Positions 12,860-23,527 of a stretch of DNA of 64,000 nt are shown in pieces. Under the pieces are notes generated by a model. The model was not told where the DNA came from. It worked only from the letters and a program-made list of their open reading frames with translations, and made no database searches. Origin of the DNA: Rotaria sp. Silwood1 (lineage: Eukaryota > Rotifera > Eurotatoria > Philodinida > Philodinidae); assembly GCA_905250075.1 (NCBI GenBank), contig CAJNOP010000100.1, forward strand, positions 52,531-116,530, in the 5' to 3' direction. Numbering within the stretch: the stretch's first letter is position 1; each line of letters starts with the position of its first letter. The translations under genes and the position numbers were made by a program.

Positions 12860-13918
12860 TCAGTAAATCATACTTATAACAATCAATAGATAACAAATAA
12901 CGACGGGTAGCTTTCGAATGATGGCATTACGACTAGCTTTACCAGTGACAGTTGTATCAATACTTGCATTGTTCGAATTTACAGTCGGTCGCCAAATGTC
13001 CATTAGTGAAGGCGCTGTGACATCGTTACGACCTAAACTACCCAATCCCCAATTCTCTTCTAACAGTTTTGGAAGTGAGTAATGATTGAATGTTCCTGAT
13101 ATATTGACTCCAGAATGTAAATAATCTGTTCCCCACATAAACGCTGGTATATGATTAGTTCGATCGGCATTATTATTATCTTCATCAAAAGTTACAATTA
13201 ATAATGTTCCATTCATAAAAGCAGGATTGTTTAAATGAATATTCAACCAATTTTGTAAATAATTTCCTGCATAATTGAGATCAGTATCGTGAGCATTATT
13301 TTTATTGTTTGGTGTATAGAAGGAAAATTGAGGTAACTGTTTATTTGCTAAATCAATTTCCAATTGAGCTGCATTGACTATTTTTTCACATTCAGTTATA
13401 TTGTTTCTCACTGTCGTACTGAACATAAATGGATTATGTCTTCGAACATATAAACTGTTCGAAAGCTCCATCTTATCGTTACAATTAGGACTTGTTGTTG
13501 TAGGAAGTGATGTATAATTTTCCTGATAACTTTTCCAGCTGACTTGAGCTCTGTTTAACAAGTCAATAATTGTCGTTTCACTTGTAGAAAAATAATTATT
13601 GTCTCTATGATTTAGTGTTGAGCCAGCGATCATAGAAATGTAATTTGGTTGAGACGGATGAGTGATTGCATACATGTTTGTGAACAAAGCAGAACTTCGA
13701 ATAATAGGCTGCCAAGCAGAAGACCTTAATGTTTGTCTGTAATCATTGTTTTCCATGACCAAAATGAATATATGATCAAACAGTAAAGGAGTTTTGGCTG
13801 AAGCGGGACCCAATCTTGCTGTTTTTTTTATAATAGTATTATTAGCGCTGATTGCTGTTATTTGACATGTTATCAAACAAACAATTCCATATAATATACT
13901 GAATGTCAACCACAACAT
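12860..13918 (-). CDS. secreted or GPI-anchored phosphoesterase (acid phosphatase/phospholipase C superfamily)
   Basis: Intronless frame of 352 residues. An N-terminal hydrophobic leader (MLWLTFSILYGIVCLITCQI) acts as signal peptide. The body carries the PF04185 phosphoesterase landmarks: DHIFILVMENNDY (metal-binding Glu-Asn), NMYAITHPSQPNYISMIAGS (nucleophile region, Thr/Ser with His), YVRRHNPF, FSFYTPNNKNNAHD, and IVTFDEDNNN..NHIPAFMWG (Asp-Glu-Asp and His metal ligands). It ends with a hydrophobic tail (LPVVICYLLIVISMIY) after a small-residue region (GKASRNA), as expected for a GPI anchor or a tail anchor. The size and layout are closest, from memory, to fungal Pi-repressible acid phosphatases. 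Together with the lack of introns in a genome rich in them this hints at horizontal gain. Expected role: release of phosphate from extracellular esters. Confidence 0.85.
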   Translation of the reverse strand: MLWLTFSILYGIVCLITCQITAISANNTIIKKTARLGPASAKTPLLFDHIFILVMENNDYRQTLRSSAWQPIIRSSALFTNMYAITHPSQPNYISMIAGSTLNHRDNNYFSTSETTIIDLLNRAQVSWKSYQENYTSLPTTTSPNCNDKMELSNSLYVRRHNPFMFSTTVRNNITECEKIVNAAQLEIDLANKQLPQFSFYTPNNKNNAHDTDLNYAGNYLQNWLNIHLNNPAFMNGTLLIVTFDEDNNNADRTNHIPAFMWGTDYLHSGVNISGTFNHYSLPKLLEENWGLGSLGRNDVTAPSLMDIWRPTVNSNNASIDTTVTGKASRNAIIRKLPVVICYLLIVISMIY

Positions 13919-16900
13919 GTTTTTGAAAACTTATCTTTAAAATATAAAAACATATATAATAGATTACATTGCATACACCTTTAACATATAAATATTTTTT
14001 TTCGAGCAACAGAAAAATTATCCGAAAAATGCTCATATTGCATTTTATCGTATTAGTTCAATAAGAAATCGTGCTATTTTCATTGCAGAAAAGCAACAAA
14101 CTACTCTACTAGCTGTATAAGCGTATTGTTCTAACTGTCCCTATGAAATAGAAGTATACAAAAGAATAATGTATTTTATGCTCTTTTAATGGAATTTTCC
14201 TCTCAGAGAAAAGATGACCGATGTTAGAAAAAAAAGCATTGCTAATTATGGAACGAACAAACATATGCATATTTTTCAAATTCATCGATGGTTTTCGAGA
14301 GATTTTTACTCGTGAAAAATCCTGAATTTAACATCATTTTAATGCTATGACAGTTATTACAAGTTAAGAAAAAAAGTAATGCGAATAACAACGTTAAATT
14401 TTCATCGAAGCTATATCATCGAAAATATAGTGTGATGATTGTGAAGTCTTTTTTTCACCTGAGTCTTCTGCAGAGTCACAAGGGCTAAGTTACTTGAAAT
14501 TTCTACAAAGGTCAGGTTCTGCACTCTTCCAGAGGCTGTTAAGTAAAATTTTGAAACGTGTTATTTATTTTATACTTACTATAAAATGAGAAGTATTTGG
14601 AATATAAGTAGCGCACGACATATGTACTTCTTGTCCTGAAACATTTCATTTTTGTAAAACCAGTACTTGTAAAGAGGAATGGATAGATAAACTTAAATTA
14701 TTCACTTTTCACTATGTATTCGATAAAAACAACAAGGCATTTCATCAGGTATGTTATATTCAAGTCATTGATCAATTTAATTTTTACTGAAAAACAGAAT
14801 GAGAAGTTAACTCATCTAGTACTTTGTAAAAAGTTGGTAATTCTAATGAAACTAGAATGAAACTAATGGAATACTTCGATTTTTGTTAAAAAATCACAGG
14901 TCTACAATGAAGTGTTGTAAATGTAATGAAACTGATGTAATAATATTGATGTTTTACATATAATCAAGGTCATGGGATGAAAATCATCATTGAAATAAAG
15001 TTTTCTTTCATTTTTTACTTCATGGGCCTGTAGATGTTGCACTATCGAGTAGAGTAACTAAATAAGGGATGCAAGGATGTATGATGAAACTTCATGACAA
15101 CATGCAAGATTAGCAAAACATATATGTGTTCTTGTATGTCTCAAAAAGAAACATTTGTTGTCATCGCAGTCTCTTCAGGGTACTTTGAATTCTTAGATCA
15201 ACTTTGACTTTGACACTACCGCAGCTATGTTCACAATGCATTAAGAGAGTTGAATACAACTCATCTATATCGTTCCTTATGTACATCTTATTTGTCCGTA
15301 TCAAATCGAAATCATGAAAAGTTCAAGTTGAATCTTGATAGAATCAACAGTGGAACACATGACATGCACTTTTTTGGACTTCTAAAAATAAACCGGCAAG
15401 CAATGAAATAAATAGAATGTGTCATAGTATCAAAATGAGTCCAACTCTAGTATAGGTTCAGAATGAACCTTGAACTCATGTTTTTTCATGAAGAAAAGTC
15501 TATCGATCCATGGAATTGGACTCAATGCATTCTTACACAACCAAATACAATAAATAAAATGCTGCATTTGCATGCATTCAAACTTATGCTTTTTATGTTT
15601 TCAAAATAAATTGTTTTTTGAAAAAGAAAAGCAAATTTGAAGATAATGCCTACAAATTTGCTTTTTCAAAAAAAATACAATCCTTTTCTTTTCAATGTAG
15701 AAAGTGCATATTTTAACGCGTTTTTAAGCATTGAAATATAGTGATGTCTGCCTTAGTAGTCATGTTGTACTAGCACTGTGCAACGTGTGACGACGGCATC
15801 TTTAATTGATGCTACATCTGAAAAGACTGATCGACTTAACCAGATCGAATGCCAGGTATAACTATGAATATATCATGCAAACTAGATCTATTCTCTATTT
15901 TCCTAATCGGAACTAAACTTACCCTATGAAGAATTGTGTTCATGACTGGCTGCTATAGACGACAATATATTTGCTACCATTGAATTACATAGTACTGCTT
16001 CAGTCAGTGCATACATTTAAATCCGCCCATAAGTGTAAATCAATATTGATAAAAAACATTCTCCTTCTGAGTTGCAAATGTTCGCCTACATTTAGACAAA
16101 AAGCATAAAACTATTCATGTCGTATGCATTTTAATTTACTCGATACTAAACTATTGACATATTGTGTTTTTTTTCAATATCAAATAGGATTAATAAAATC
16201 TGAATACGCCTTTATTAATTAAAGCAAATAGTTGTTTTGAGCTTTCATATTATAATAGACTACATCTTCATTAGACATCGAGTCAGAAAGGACTAGTCGA
16301 TTATATTTGACATACATTCGTCTTCTTCAATCATTCTATCATCCTTTGATTTCCTATTGTATAAGTTTTTTTGCAAAGTATGAGGAGCAAATTTTTCTCT
16401 ATGAAATCATGCATTCTGTTTTTTGAAAACCTTGTTGTTTAACATATCTGTGAAAGTTTCTCCGAGACCTACTTCGAAATATTTAATTCGTCCTCCGTAG
16501 GATAAATTCATTATTACGTTAATAACAATGAAGTAAGTCAATTATTGAATTGACGAATTGGTTTTTGAGGACTTTGCCAAAAAAATTACAACTTAAGTTA
16601 AAGTCATGCAGCTATATCAATTTTATATNNNNNNNNNNNNNNNNNNNNNNNNNNNNNNNNNNNNNNNNNNNNNNNNNNNNNNNNNNNNNNNNNNNNNNNN
16701 NNNNNNNNNNNNNNNNNNNNNNNNNNNNCTCAATATCAGTTGTTGTGAGTTAGTAGATGAAAAGTTGTGAAAGAATTCTATCTTCGTTCTTAGTATTAGT
16801 GCAGATGAAACGCGACAAACTAAAGTAGACTTCGTTACTACTAAATGAGTGGCCTAGTGAAGTTAAAACAAACTTAACCAGTTCCAAGTCTGATATTTTG

Positions 16901-17022
16901 ATTCTCTATGATTACAAGGCTAAAATTTGACATCGACAAATTATTTTATTTTGAAATAAAGATATATTTTGCACGCGTATGAGTTAATTATAAGAATTAT
17001 CATGGCGAACAAATTTGGTATG
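13919..17022. other. intergenic with an assembly gap
   Basis: 3.1 kb without a recognisable gene, containing the 100-N gap at 16629-16728. A local inverted repeat around 15631-15664 (agcaaattt .. aaatttgct) is the only structure noticed. Nothing else supported. Confidence 0.5.
16629..16728. other. assembly gap, 100 N
   Basis: Exactly 100 N, the conventional placeholder for a scaffold join of unknown length. Flanking sequence is ordinary AT-rich DNA, so no gene is visibly interrupted. Confidence 0.95.
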
Positions 17023-20000
17023 CTAGTGATTAGATTTCTGTTTCAACTTGTATTCTGCCACAATAAGATCAGCTGCTCGTGCTGCCACTGCATAGGCCAA
17101 GGATTGTGTATTGGCTGAGAACGATGCTGGAGCTACCGACGCATCAATGATTCTCAAACGTTCAACTCCCCAAACTTTCATGTTGTTTGGATTGACGACA
17201 GACAATGAATCTGTTCCCATCTTACATGTGCCAATGTAATGAAATCCTGTAGTAGCATTTCTACGAATCCAATCAATAAGTTCGTCACGAGTTTGATAAG
17301 CAAGACCAGGTGAAACTTCTCGAAAGTTCCACTTTGCAAAACTTGGCTGTGACATAAGTTGTCGACCTAGTAAAATTGAGTTTATCACCCGATCAAAATC
17401 TGAGTCAACGCTTAAATAAGCAGGATCAATCGCAGGTGGCGTCAAAGGATTCGAATTCTGTATCATAACTGTACCATATGACTTGCACTGTTGAATATTT
17501 GGTGACAGAACTAGTGAGTTCTGCCAATCAGCTGGCCACGAATTTCCTATCATATTTCCTGTACTAAATAGCATTTCAATGTTTGTTAGGGAGCCTGTTC
17601 CACTATCATAAGATACTTGTTGTGTTGTGCTATTATCCACTGCGAATAAGACTGCGCTCAGAAAGGAGGCAGGTGGGCTTTCTATTTCCATGGCATCAGT
17701 TGTATAAACTATATTCACGACCACATCATCACGTAAATTAATACCGACGCCCGGAAGATCTTTTACGACTTCGATACCCAACGATTGTAATTGAGTAGCA
17801 TTACCGATACCACTGATTTGAAGAAGTTTAGGTGAGTTGATCGTTCCGGTACTGAGAATGAGCTCTTTACCAACTGCAACCGAGAACTTACATTGATATT
17901 TTTCACTGTACAGTTCAACATGATCAACTGCAGGAAGCTCATCGCTGTTGAAGTTGAAGCCAATGGCTTGAAGACCAGTAATCATTTGTAAATTGGCTGG
18001 CCAGAATGATTGAAGATATTTCTCATATGAGGTAACTCGATTGTAGATTGAGTTTACTTGTTGTTTTATTTCCTTACCAACATCATTGATACTCATTACA
18101 AAGTTAGCGATACCGAGCATATCTGGTCCATGATTATAAGACGGGTTATATGGAAACCCTGCTGTTCTTGAAGCTTGGAAGATTGCATCAACTAATCCTT
18201 GTGTGTCATTAGCAGGATAAACAACTTTCAAAATGTCTTCCACAGCATCAAAATATGGTATCAACGTTTCAGAATTCCAGCCCACAGCGCCTTCATTTAA
18301 CTCCCAAGCATCCATCCTAGGCACAAAGATAATTCACTACTTCTTGAGCAACTAACAAATCTAGCGAACGGTCTAACCAAATATTACAGAGTTTTATACT
18401 TTTCTTCTCAAATCCTCGGAAGACAATTGTCGTGGCGATACAATGGTTTTCATAAATATACAAGTTAAGCCTTTCTAAGATCAGGTCTCCGTGATCAGAA
18501 ATCTTTTCTTTCCGGAATATTAGTTTATCACTTGGTCGTACCTCAGTAGTCCGAACTTTATAACTTCATGTTCTACCGTTGCAAGTAACATTATTCGCTC
18601 AAATTACTAAAAGAAACAAGTCCGTTTAGAATCGACAAATTGCAGAAAAATAAATCCAACTGAAGAAGCTTTTTATCAATAAGAGTCTAGCGGAAGCACT
18701 ATTAGAAACAAAACTTTGCTACCTAAAAAGATCAATCTATTATCTTTTTGTAGGCTTTTCCCGATTTGCCAAGAAAGCCTCACGCAAATATTAGATACAA
18801 GAACTCAAACTGTTCTAAGCTATTTTACAACTGATCGATATTACTTAGAACGGCAGCTTCAGTCCACACTGAGTCTAACTTAGACGAAGCTCATATAGAA
18901 TCAGATATTAAGGTATGGATCATGTATCACATTGCAATAAAGCGAACGATTTTCGAAATGATTGAAAAACTTATGTAGTCTGTCATGGTGCTTTTGAACG
19001 AGAATGAAATGAACGGCTTCTTTAATAGTTGAAAACTTCTAAAATAAGTTTATTTAATGTTTTTGGCAGTTTCTGTAAAAAAGAATGGACACAATTGCTA
19101 AGTTTTGTTTCTAACATGCATAGAGTCGGAATTGTATAGTTCGATTGAGATTGAAAAGCTCTCCACTTCAATAAAGAAACCTTTACTTTTTGTCACCTGC
19201 ATTCATTCAAGAACTAGAAATATTAAAAGAAGTTGTTAGAGTTGATAGAAGATTACAAGATTTCAGTTTTAATAATAAAATATGTTTCCGATGGGATAGC
19301 AGAAACAAAAATTTCTGCACTCGAACTCACTGTTTTTTTGATAAAGCTGATCAAAACTTGAAGTAAGACTTACTCTTAGAGATAATCATCTGGTAAAAAA
19401 GTCATTGATTTTGATCATAAGTCTATTGTTTGATAGAAGTACTTAGTAATGATTGAAAAGAGAAGCATTGAAAATTTGAGGGCGTTTTATTGAGAAAGCA
19501 AAAGATCTACACTTTGATTATATCGTTGTTGAAGAGTTATTTTTTTCTTATTCTTGTCCAACAAGGAAGTTTGACAGAAATCTAAGTGTTGAAATCTGAC
19601 GTACACTAAAACGATTTTGCTTGTTTGAGTGACAATATTACATTTAAATAGTTTTCTTTTTCAAAATTTTTGAGACAGATGGCTAGATCGTAGAATAAGT
19701 CACTAAATACTTACCACTTTTGTCCTCCTCTGACGTATCCCATCGCATTATGCATTGCACTTCCTCCAGTACCTTTTGCAAATCCTAGATCAATGATTCT
19801 GTCATTCAATGCCTTTTGAGCTACAGTACGAAACTTCCATTCCAATGTATCATTATGTACGACATTGAGCCATAGAGCTGGATTAGTAATATTCATATTG
19901 TCATTATTTCCCGTCTCGACACCAGCTTCAACAAGCAATATTTGCATGCCTAGAGCAGTTGCAAGCTTGGCACTGACGATACAGCCAGCAGCACCTCCGC

Positions 20001-20244
20001 CAATAACGATCACATCGTAGCTCTCTTGCAGACGTATATCTGATGAAGATCGTAGTGCAGAAGAGCACACAGGAATATCGTGCCGTGAAGTATATGAAGA
20101 TTTAAATTTCGAACCATGGATACCGATGTAGTCGGAAAAGAATATGGAAAATATACCGATATGTAGCCAAATATCTATTGCACGGAGTCTCATACTGTCA
20201 ATAACGAATGATAATGATCTCTTTTTTCGATGTATTAAGTTCAA
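17023..20244 (-). CDS. GMC-family FAD oxidoreductase (glucose/choline dehydrogenase type)
   Basis: Two exons on the minus strand, 20244-19715 and 18316-17023, separated by a 1398-bp intron with consensus ends (GTAAGT..CCTAG); the split Trp codon restores QKW-MDAW and the total of 1824 nt gives 607 residues. The Rossmann motif VIVIGGGAAG (Gly82-Gly87) is followed by the family signatures KGTGGSAMHNAMGYVRGG, VGKELILSTGTINSPKLLQISGIG, and the C-terminal FHYIGTCKMG plus DASVAPASFSANTQS, which carry the catalytic His and the paired Asn. Met18 begins a more typical signal peptide (MRLRAIDIWLHIGIFSIFFS) than the first Met and may be the real start. It should oxidise an alcohol (sugar, choline or similar) using FAD, probably outside the cell or in the secretory route. 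The substrate cannot be told from sequence. Confidence 0.9.
18317..19714 (-). other. 1.4-kb intron of the GMC oxidoreductase
   Basis: Unusually long intron for this window, where most are 38-60 bp. I find no nested gene and no clear terminal inverted repeats in it; an old degraded insertion is possible. Confidence 0.7.
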
Positions 20245-21504
20245 AGAGCTTCAACAACAATTTTCTCGCGAATGTGTCTTTTTGTTACCTACAACACCAA
20301 TATTTCTATGTCAACACTTAGATAAGATATTAAATGGTCCTCTTTCTACCTGCAGTTTTCTAGAGATAATTCTGTAGAAACGATGATTCATGTTTTCGAA
20401 ACATAAATAAACATCACGCACCAAGTCAGTTTTGTCAAGGTATTTCATTTATATACGAATATAAGCTACTTATTGCACAGGATGAAAACTCGGACGCGAG
20501 TGCGTTAAAGACTAATTCTAGTAAAATAATAAGCCAATGTGCTACACTGTAATCTACTATATTGCAAAATAACACATACTCGGATCACATTTTTTCAAGA
20601 ATAAGTAAAGCTAAGAGAACATACATAACTATTTTTAAATTCTTATTTGTGTTGAACTGCTCTTGACGGCGAGATGTTATTTATTTCAGAAACATGTCTA
20701 AACGTGTTCAGAATTCGGAACGAATATAGACGCCATTTTAGATGAAATTTGTAAAATTTTATAAATAAATCCCAATCTATCCTAGATTTAAATAGAGACA
20801 TGAGCAACGAACCATGACGATGGTCTTAGTCTAATACGACAAGTCTATCGAGTTATTGTTTTAAATGACTGAAGTCAGATTGGAACCAACGAATGAACAG
20901 TCCGAATTAGCTCATTCAAATAAGTAAAGCATAAAATGCTAGCAGCAAACATGTTTAACACCTATAACTGTCATCCCATCGTTCTTATAGATCACAAACT
21001 ATACGAAAAATGCATCTTGTTAATATATTCACACGAAAGCGTCTTTTGTTTTTTGGTGATTTCAAAAATGTCAAGTTTCCTGTGAATGCTTGAATAATAA
21101 AAACATACGATTTAGAGCAAGTTTTGAGATGAAAGCCAGACTTATCTTCTGAAGAATATGAGTGTGTGAGTCTGCTATTCGTTGTCTGCCTATTATTGAA
21201 TTGGCATCTATAGCTACAATCATGTTCTCCAATTTTGATTGCTTTTCTCAAATTTTTATTGTGTTTATCTACGACTTTTATCAGTCTTGGTAACTTTATT
21301 GACTCTGCACCATCTTCTTTAGGATCGAATATTTCATCGTACACTTCATAACCATATGGCCATTGTTCTTCTTTTGCGTGCTCTTATCTACGAACTGACA
21401 GATATTTATTGGTTTCTTCGTAATAATTATTATTCAACTCCTTGACCAATATCTCCTACCTTCTATCTCTTCTGGACTTTCTGCGACTATTCATGGTACT
21501 CATT
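20245..21504. other. intergenic, no gene seen
   Basis: Spacer upstream of the GMC gene. A 119-codon minus frame at 20985-21344 (basic and Lys-rich) has no recognisable domain or splice partners and is not called. Confidence 0.5.
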
Positions 21505-22000
21505 TCAAATGGTATTTTTTGACTCTCTATTTGCCATCATGTATTATTACTATTTATTATTTTGTGTATTACAGTATTGTCTATTATGGAAAACCTTGCG
21601 AAAACTCATTCGATTTCTTAACCGGAAATACTTATCCTCCGTATGCTTTTGATTGAACTCGATTCGGCAATATGGATCTTATGTTTCATCAAGTTGTTCG
21701 AATTCTTCTCATGATAAACGGTTGCATGGCTCCAGTTATTCGTGTACTATGATGAGAATCTGACGTTCATCGAACACTTCAATGGCGAAAACATCGAAAG
21801 ATAACTTTTCAACTGCTCATTATTTCATATGTTTACATAGTATTCACTCTCTCAGGGATTATTGTAATTTTTGCTTATGCATATGGTTTTCCATCGCAAA
21901 TTGCAATGATGGGCGTGTTTCAACAAATTTATCATCTATAATATTATCTTTCTCTGTCAAACAAGAATTTATATGCTGTAAACAACAATCATGAGTTGAT
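21505..22000 (+). pseudogene. relic of a rhodopsin-like GPCR (transmembrane 4 to 7 region)
   Basis: The + strand reads in one frame as FKWYFLTLYLPSCIITIYYF, then VYYSIVYYGKPCENSFDF, TYPPYAFD-stop-TRFGNMDL, and FHQVVRILLMINGCMAPVIR before two stops. Then, in another frame, RTLQWRKHRKITFQLLIISY is followed by VYIVFTLSGIIVIFAYAYGF. This is the pattern of a seven-helix receptor: helix 4, a Cys-bearing second extracellular loop, helix 5, a basic third intracellular loop (WRKHRKIT) and helix 6. The layout resembles the divergent GPCR family of bdelloids, of which the gene at 40925-41850 is another member. At least three in-frame stops and one frame change mean it cannot be expressed whole. The N-terminal half was not found upstream. 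Confidence 0.55.
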
Positions 22001-22010
22001 CATATCATAA

Positions 22011-22980
22011 TAATCACAAATCATGCAAATCTTGAGATAGATGCTGCATGCATTTATCAATCTGTTGCCAGGTTGTAACCAAATTTTCTGCATTGTTGGT
22101 GAAAACCCATTTTTGACATACACAAGTTTCATTTTGCTACCATTTTTCAATTGACAAAAAGATTAATGTACTAGCTTTTGTTGTTACCATTTTGCACTGC
22201 TTTTTATATTTGTTATGTATATTAAGTCTTCGCACATACAGTCATCACTATTCTACGTTCGATAATACTCGTATGAATTATTTTTCTTGTTGTCTCACTT
22301 GTATTGTTATGCATATATGAGTTACGTTATCTATTACCTGCGGAAATATCAAAACTCTACTGGGTTCGACCTTTATTATGCCCGGAGAAGATCATCTTTT
22401 CATAAGATGTACAGCATAAAACAAGAAATATTTCATCAAAGATGAAGCATTGCTCAAAATTTTGCAATATATCTTGTGTAATATAAATTCCTTATAATAG
22501 ATCTGTTGGATGAATTCGTTGAAGAAATTTCAAATGAGTATGAGCAAGAAGGTCTAAGCCAACGAAGTAAAACAAAATATTCAGAACTGATGAACAAAAT
22601 TTCGCTCCGTTGCTTCGACCTTGGAAATATTATAAGATTTGATTAAAATATTCTCGTCGGCGCAAGATACAATCTAATGGAAGCTGATAAGAATATACAA
22701 GCTGTCACTTATTACCAATCAAGTATAGGTAAGTGGTGAGGTATACTTAAACCTTCTGAAGATCGTTTGGAGTGTAGTAAGTTCAATGTCAGATAATCAA
22801 TATCAATAAAATTTAAATATTCTCTCAATAATGCGTATAATAGGGATAATTAAATAATTATCATTTAAATATGTAAGTTAAATAAATATAAAACTCAAAT
22901 CAAAATACCACTCTATAATTCATTGAGTATATTTCTCTGCGGACTATTCTAGTAAAACAAATACATTAGTACCATGAACA
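22011..22980. other. intergenic, no gene seen
   Basis: Spacer between the GPCR relic and the foldback element; no coding signal recognised. It may contain further decayed receptor sequence. Confidence 0.45.
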
Positions 22981-23269
22981 TCCCAGGTCGATCGTTCCGG
23001 TCACCGGATACTGCAGGAACCGGCAGGAAAGACGCGGAAAGATCGCCGGTTTCTGCAGGAAAACACCGGAAATCAACGGAACATGGAAGCAGTATTCCGG
23101 CCGGAAATTTTTCGAACTTTTTCCGGCGGGTTCCTGCCGGAAAGAACAGGAATTGATTGGAATCCACCGGAAAAAAATCCGAAAAATTTCCGACCGGAAT
23201 GCTGCTTCCATGTTCCGTTGCTTTCTGGTGTTTTCCTGCCGGAACCGGCCGGTACTTTTCGACCTGGGA
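22981..23269. mobile_element. 289-bp foldback element, TCCCAGGTCGA termini (copy 1)
   Basis: The element starts TCCCAGGTCGA and ends TCGACCTGGGA, an exact 11-bp terminal inverted repeat. Nearly the whole length folds back: the left arm carries GGAACATGGAAGCAG at about 23079-23093 and the right arm its complement CTGCTTCCATGTTCC at about 23202-23216, with matching CCGG-rich tracts on both sides and a loop near 23130-23165. It is far richer in G+C than its surroundings (repeated CCGG, GCAGGAA). Open frames inside it on both strands are consequences of the palindrome and do not encode a transposase. No convincing target duplication is seen. A second, shorter copy with the same termini lies at 46327-46443. 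Confidence 0.8.
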
Positions 23270-23527
23270 TGACAAAATGATAAAACAAGAAACAGAGAAA
23301 ACAAGGTGAGGAAGACACGGGAAAATTAGAAATAAGGTAGTGAAAATATATCTGATGAAACACTGTGGTATCATAAGGTTTTCCTACTATAGAAAATTCT
23401 AAAAGACTAGCGTTTTAGATTGAATTGAGTTCACGATTTTATTTATGTTATTTTGCTTTTTTTGAATATCTTTTGATATGTTTTCAGCTTCAACACCCAT
23501 ATATTGAAAAGCCATGTTAATCTGTAA

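Noticed and set aside
22949-23374. Overlapping ORFs on both strands (141, 112, 96 codons)
   Set aside because: They are mirror-image products of the palindromic foldback element and not genes.
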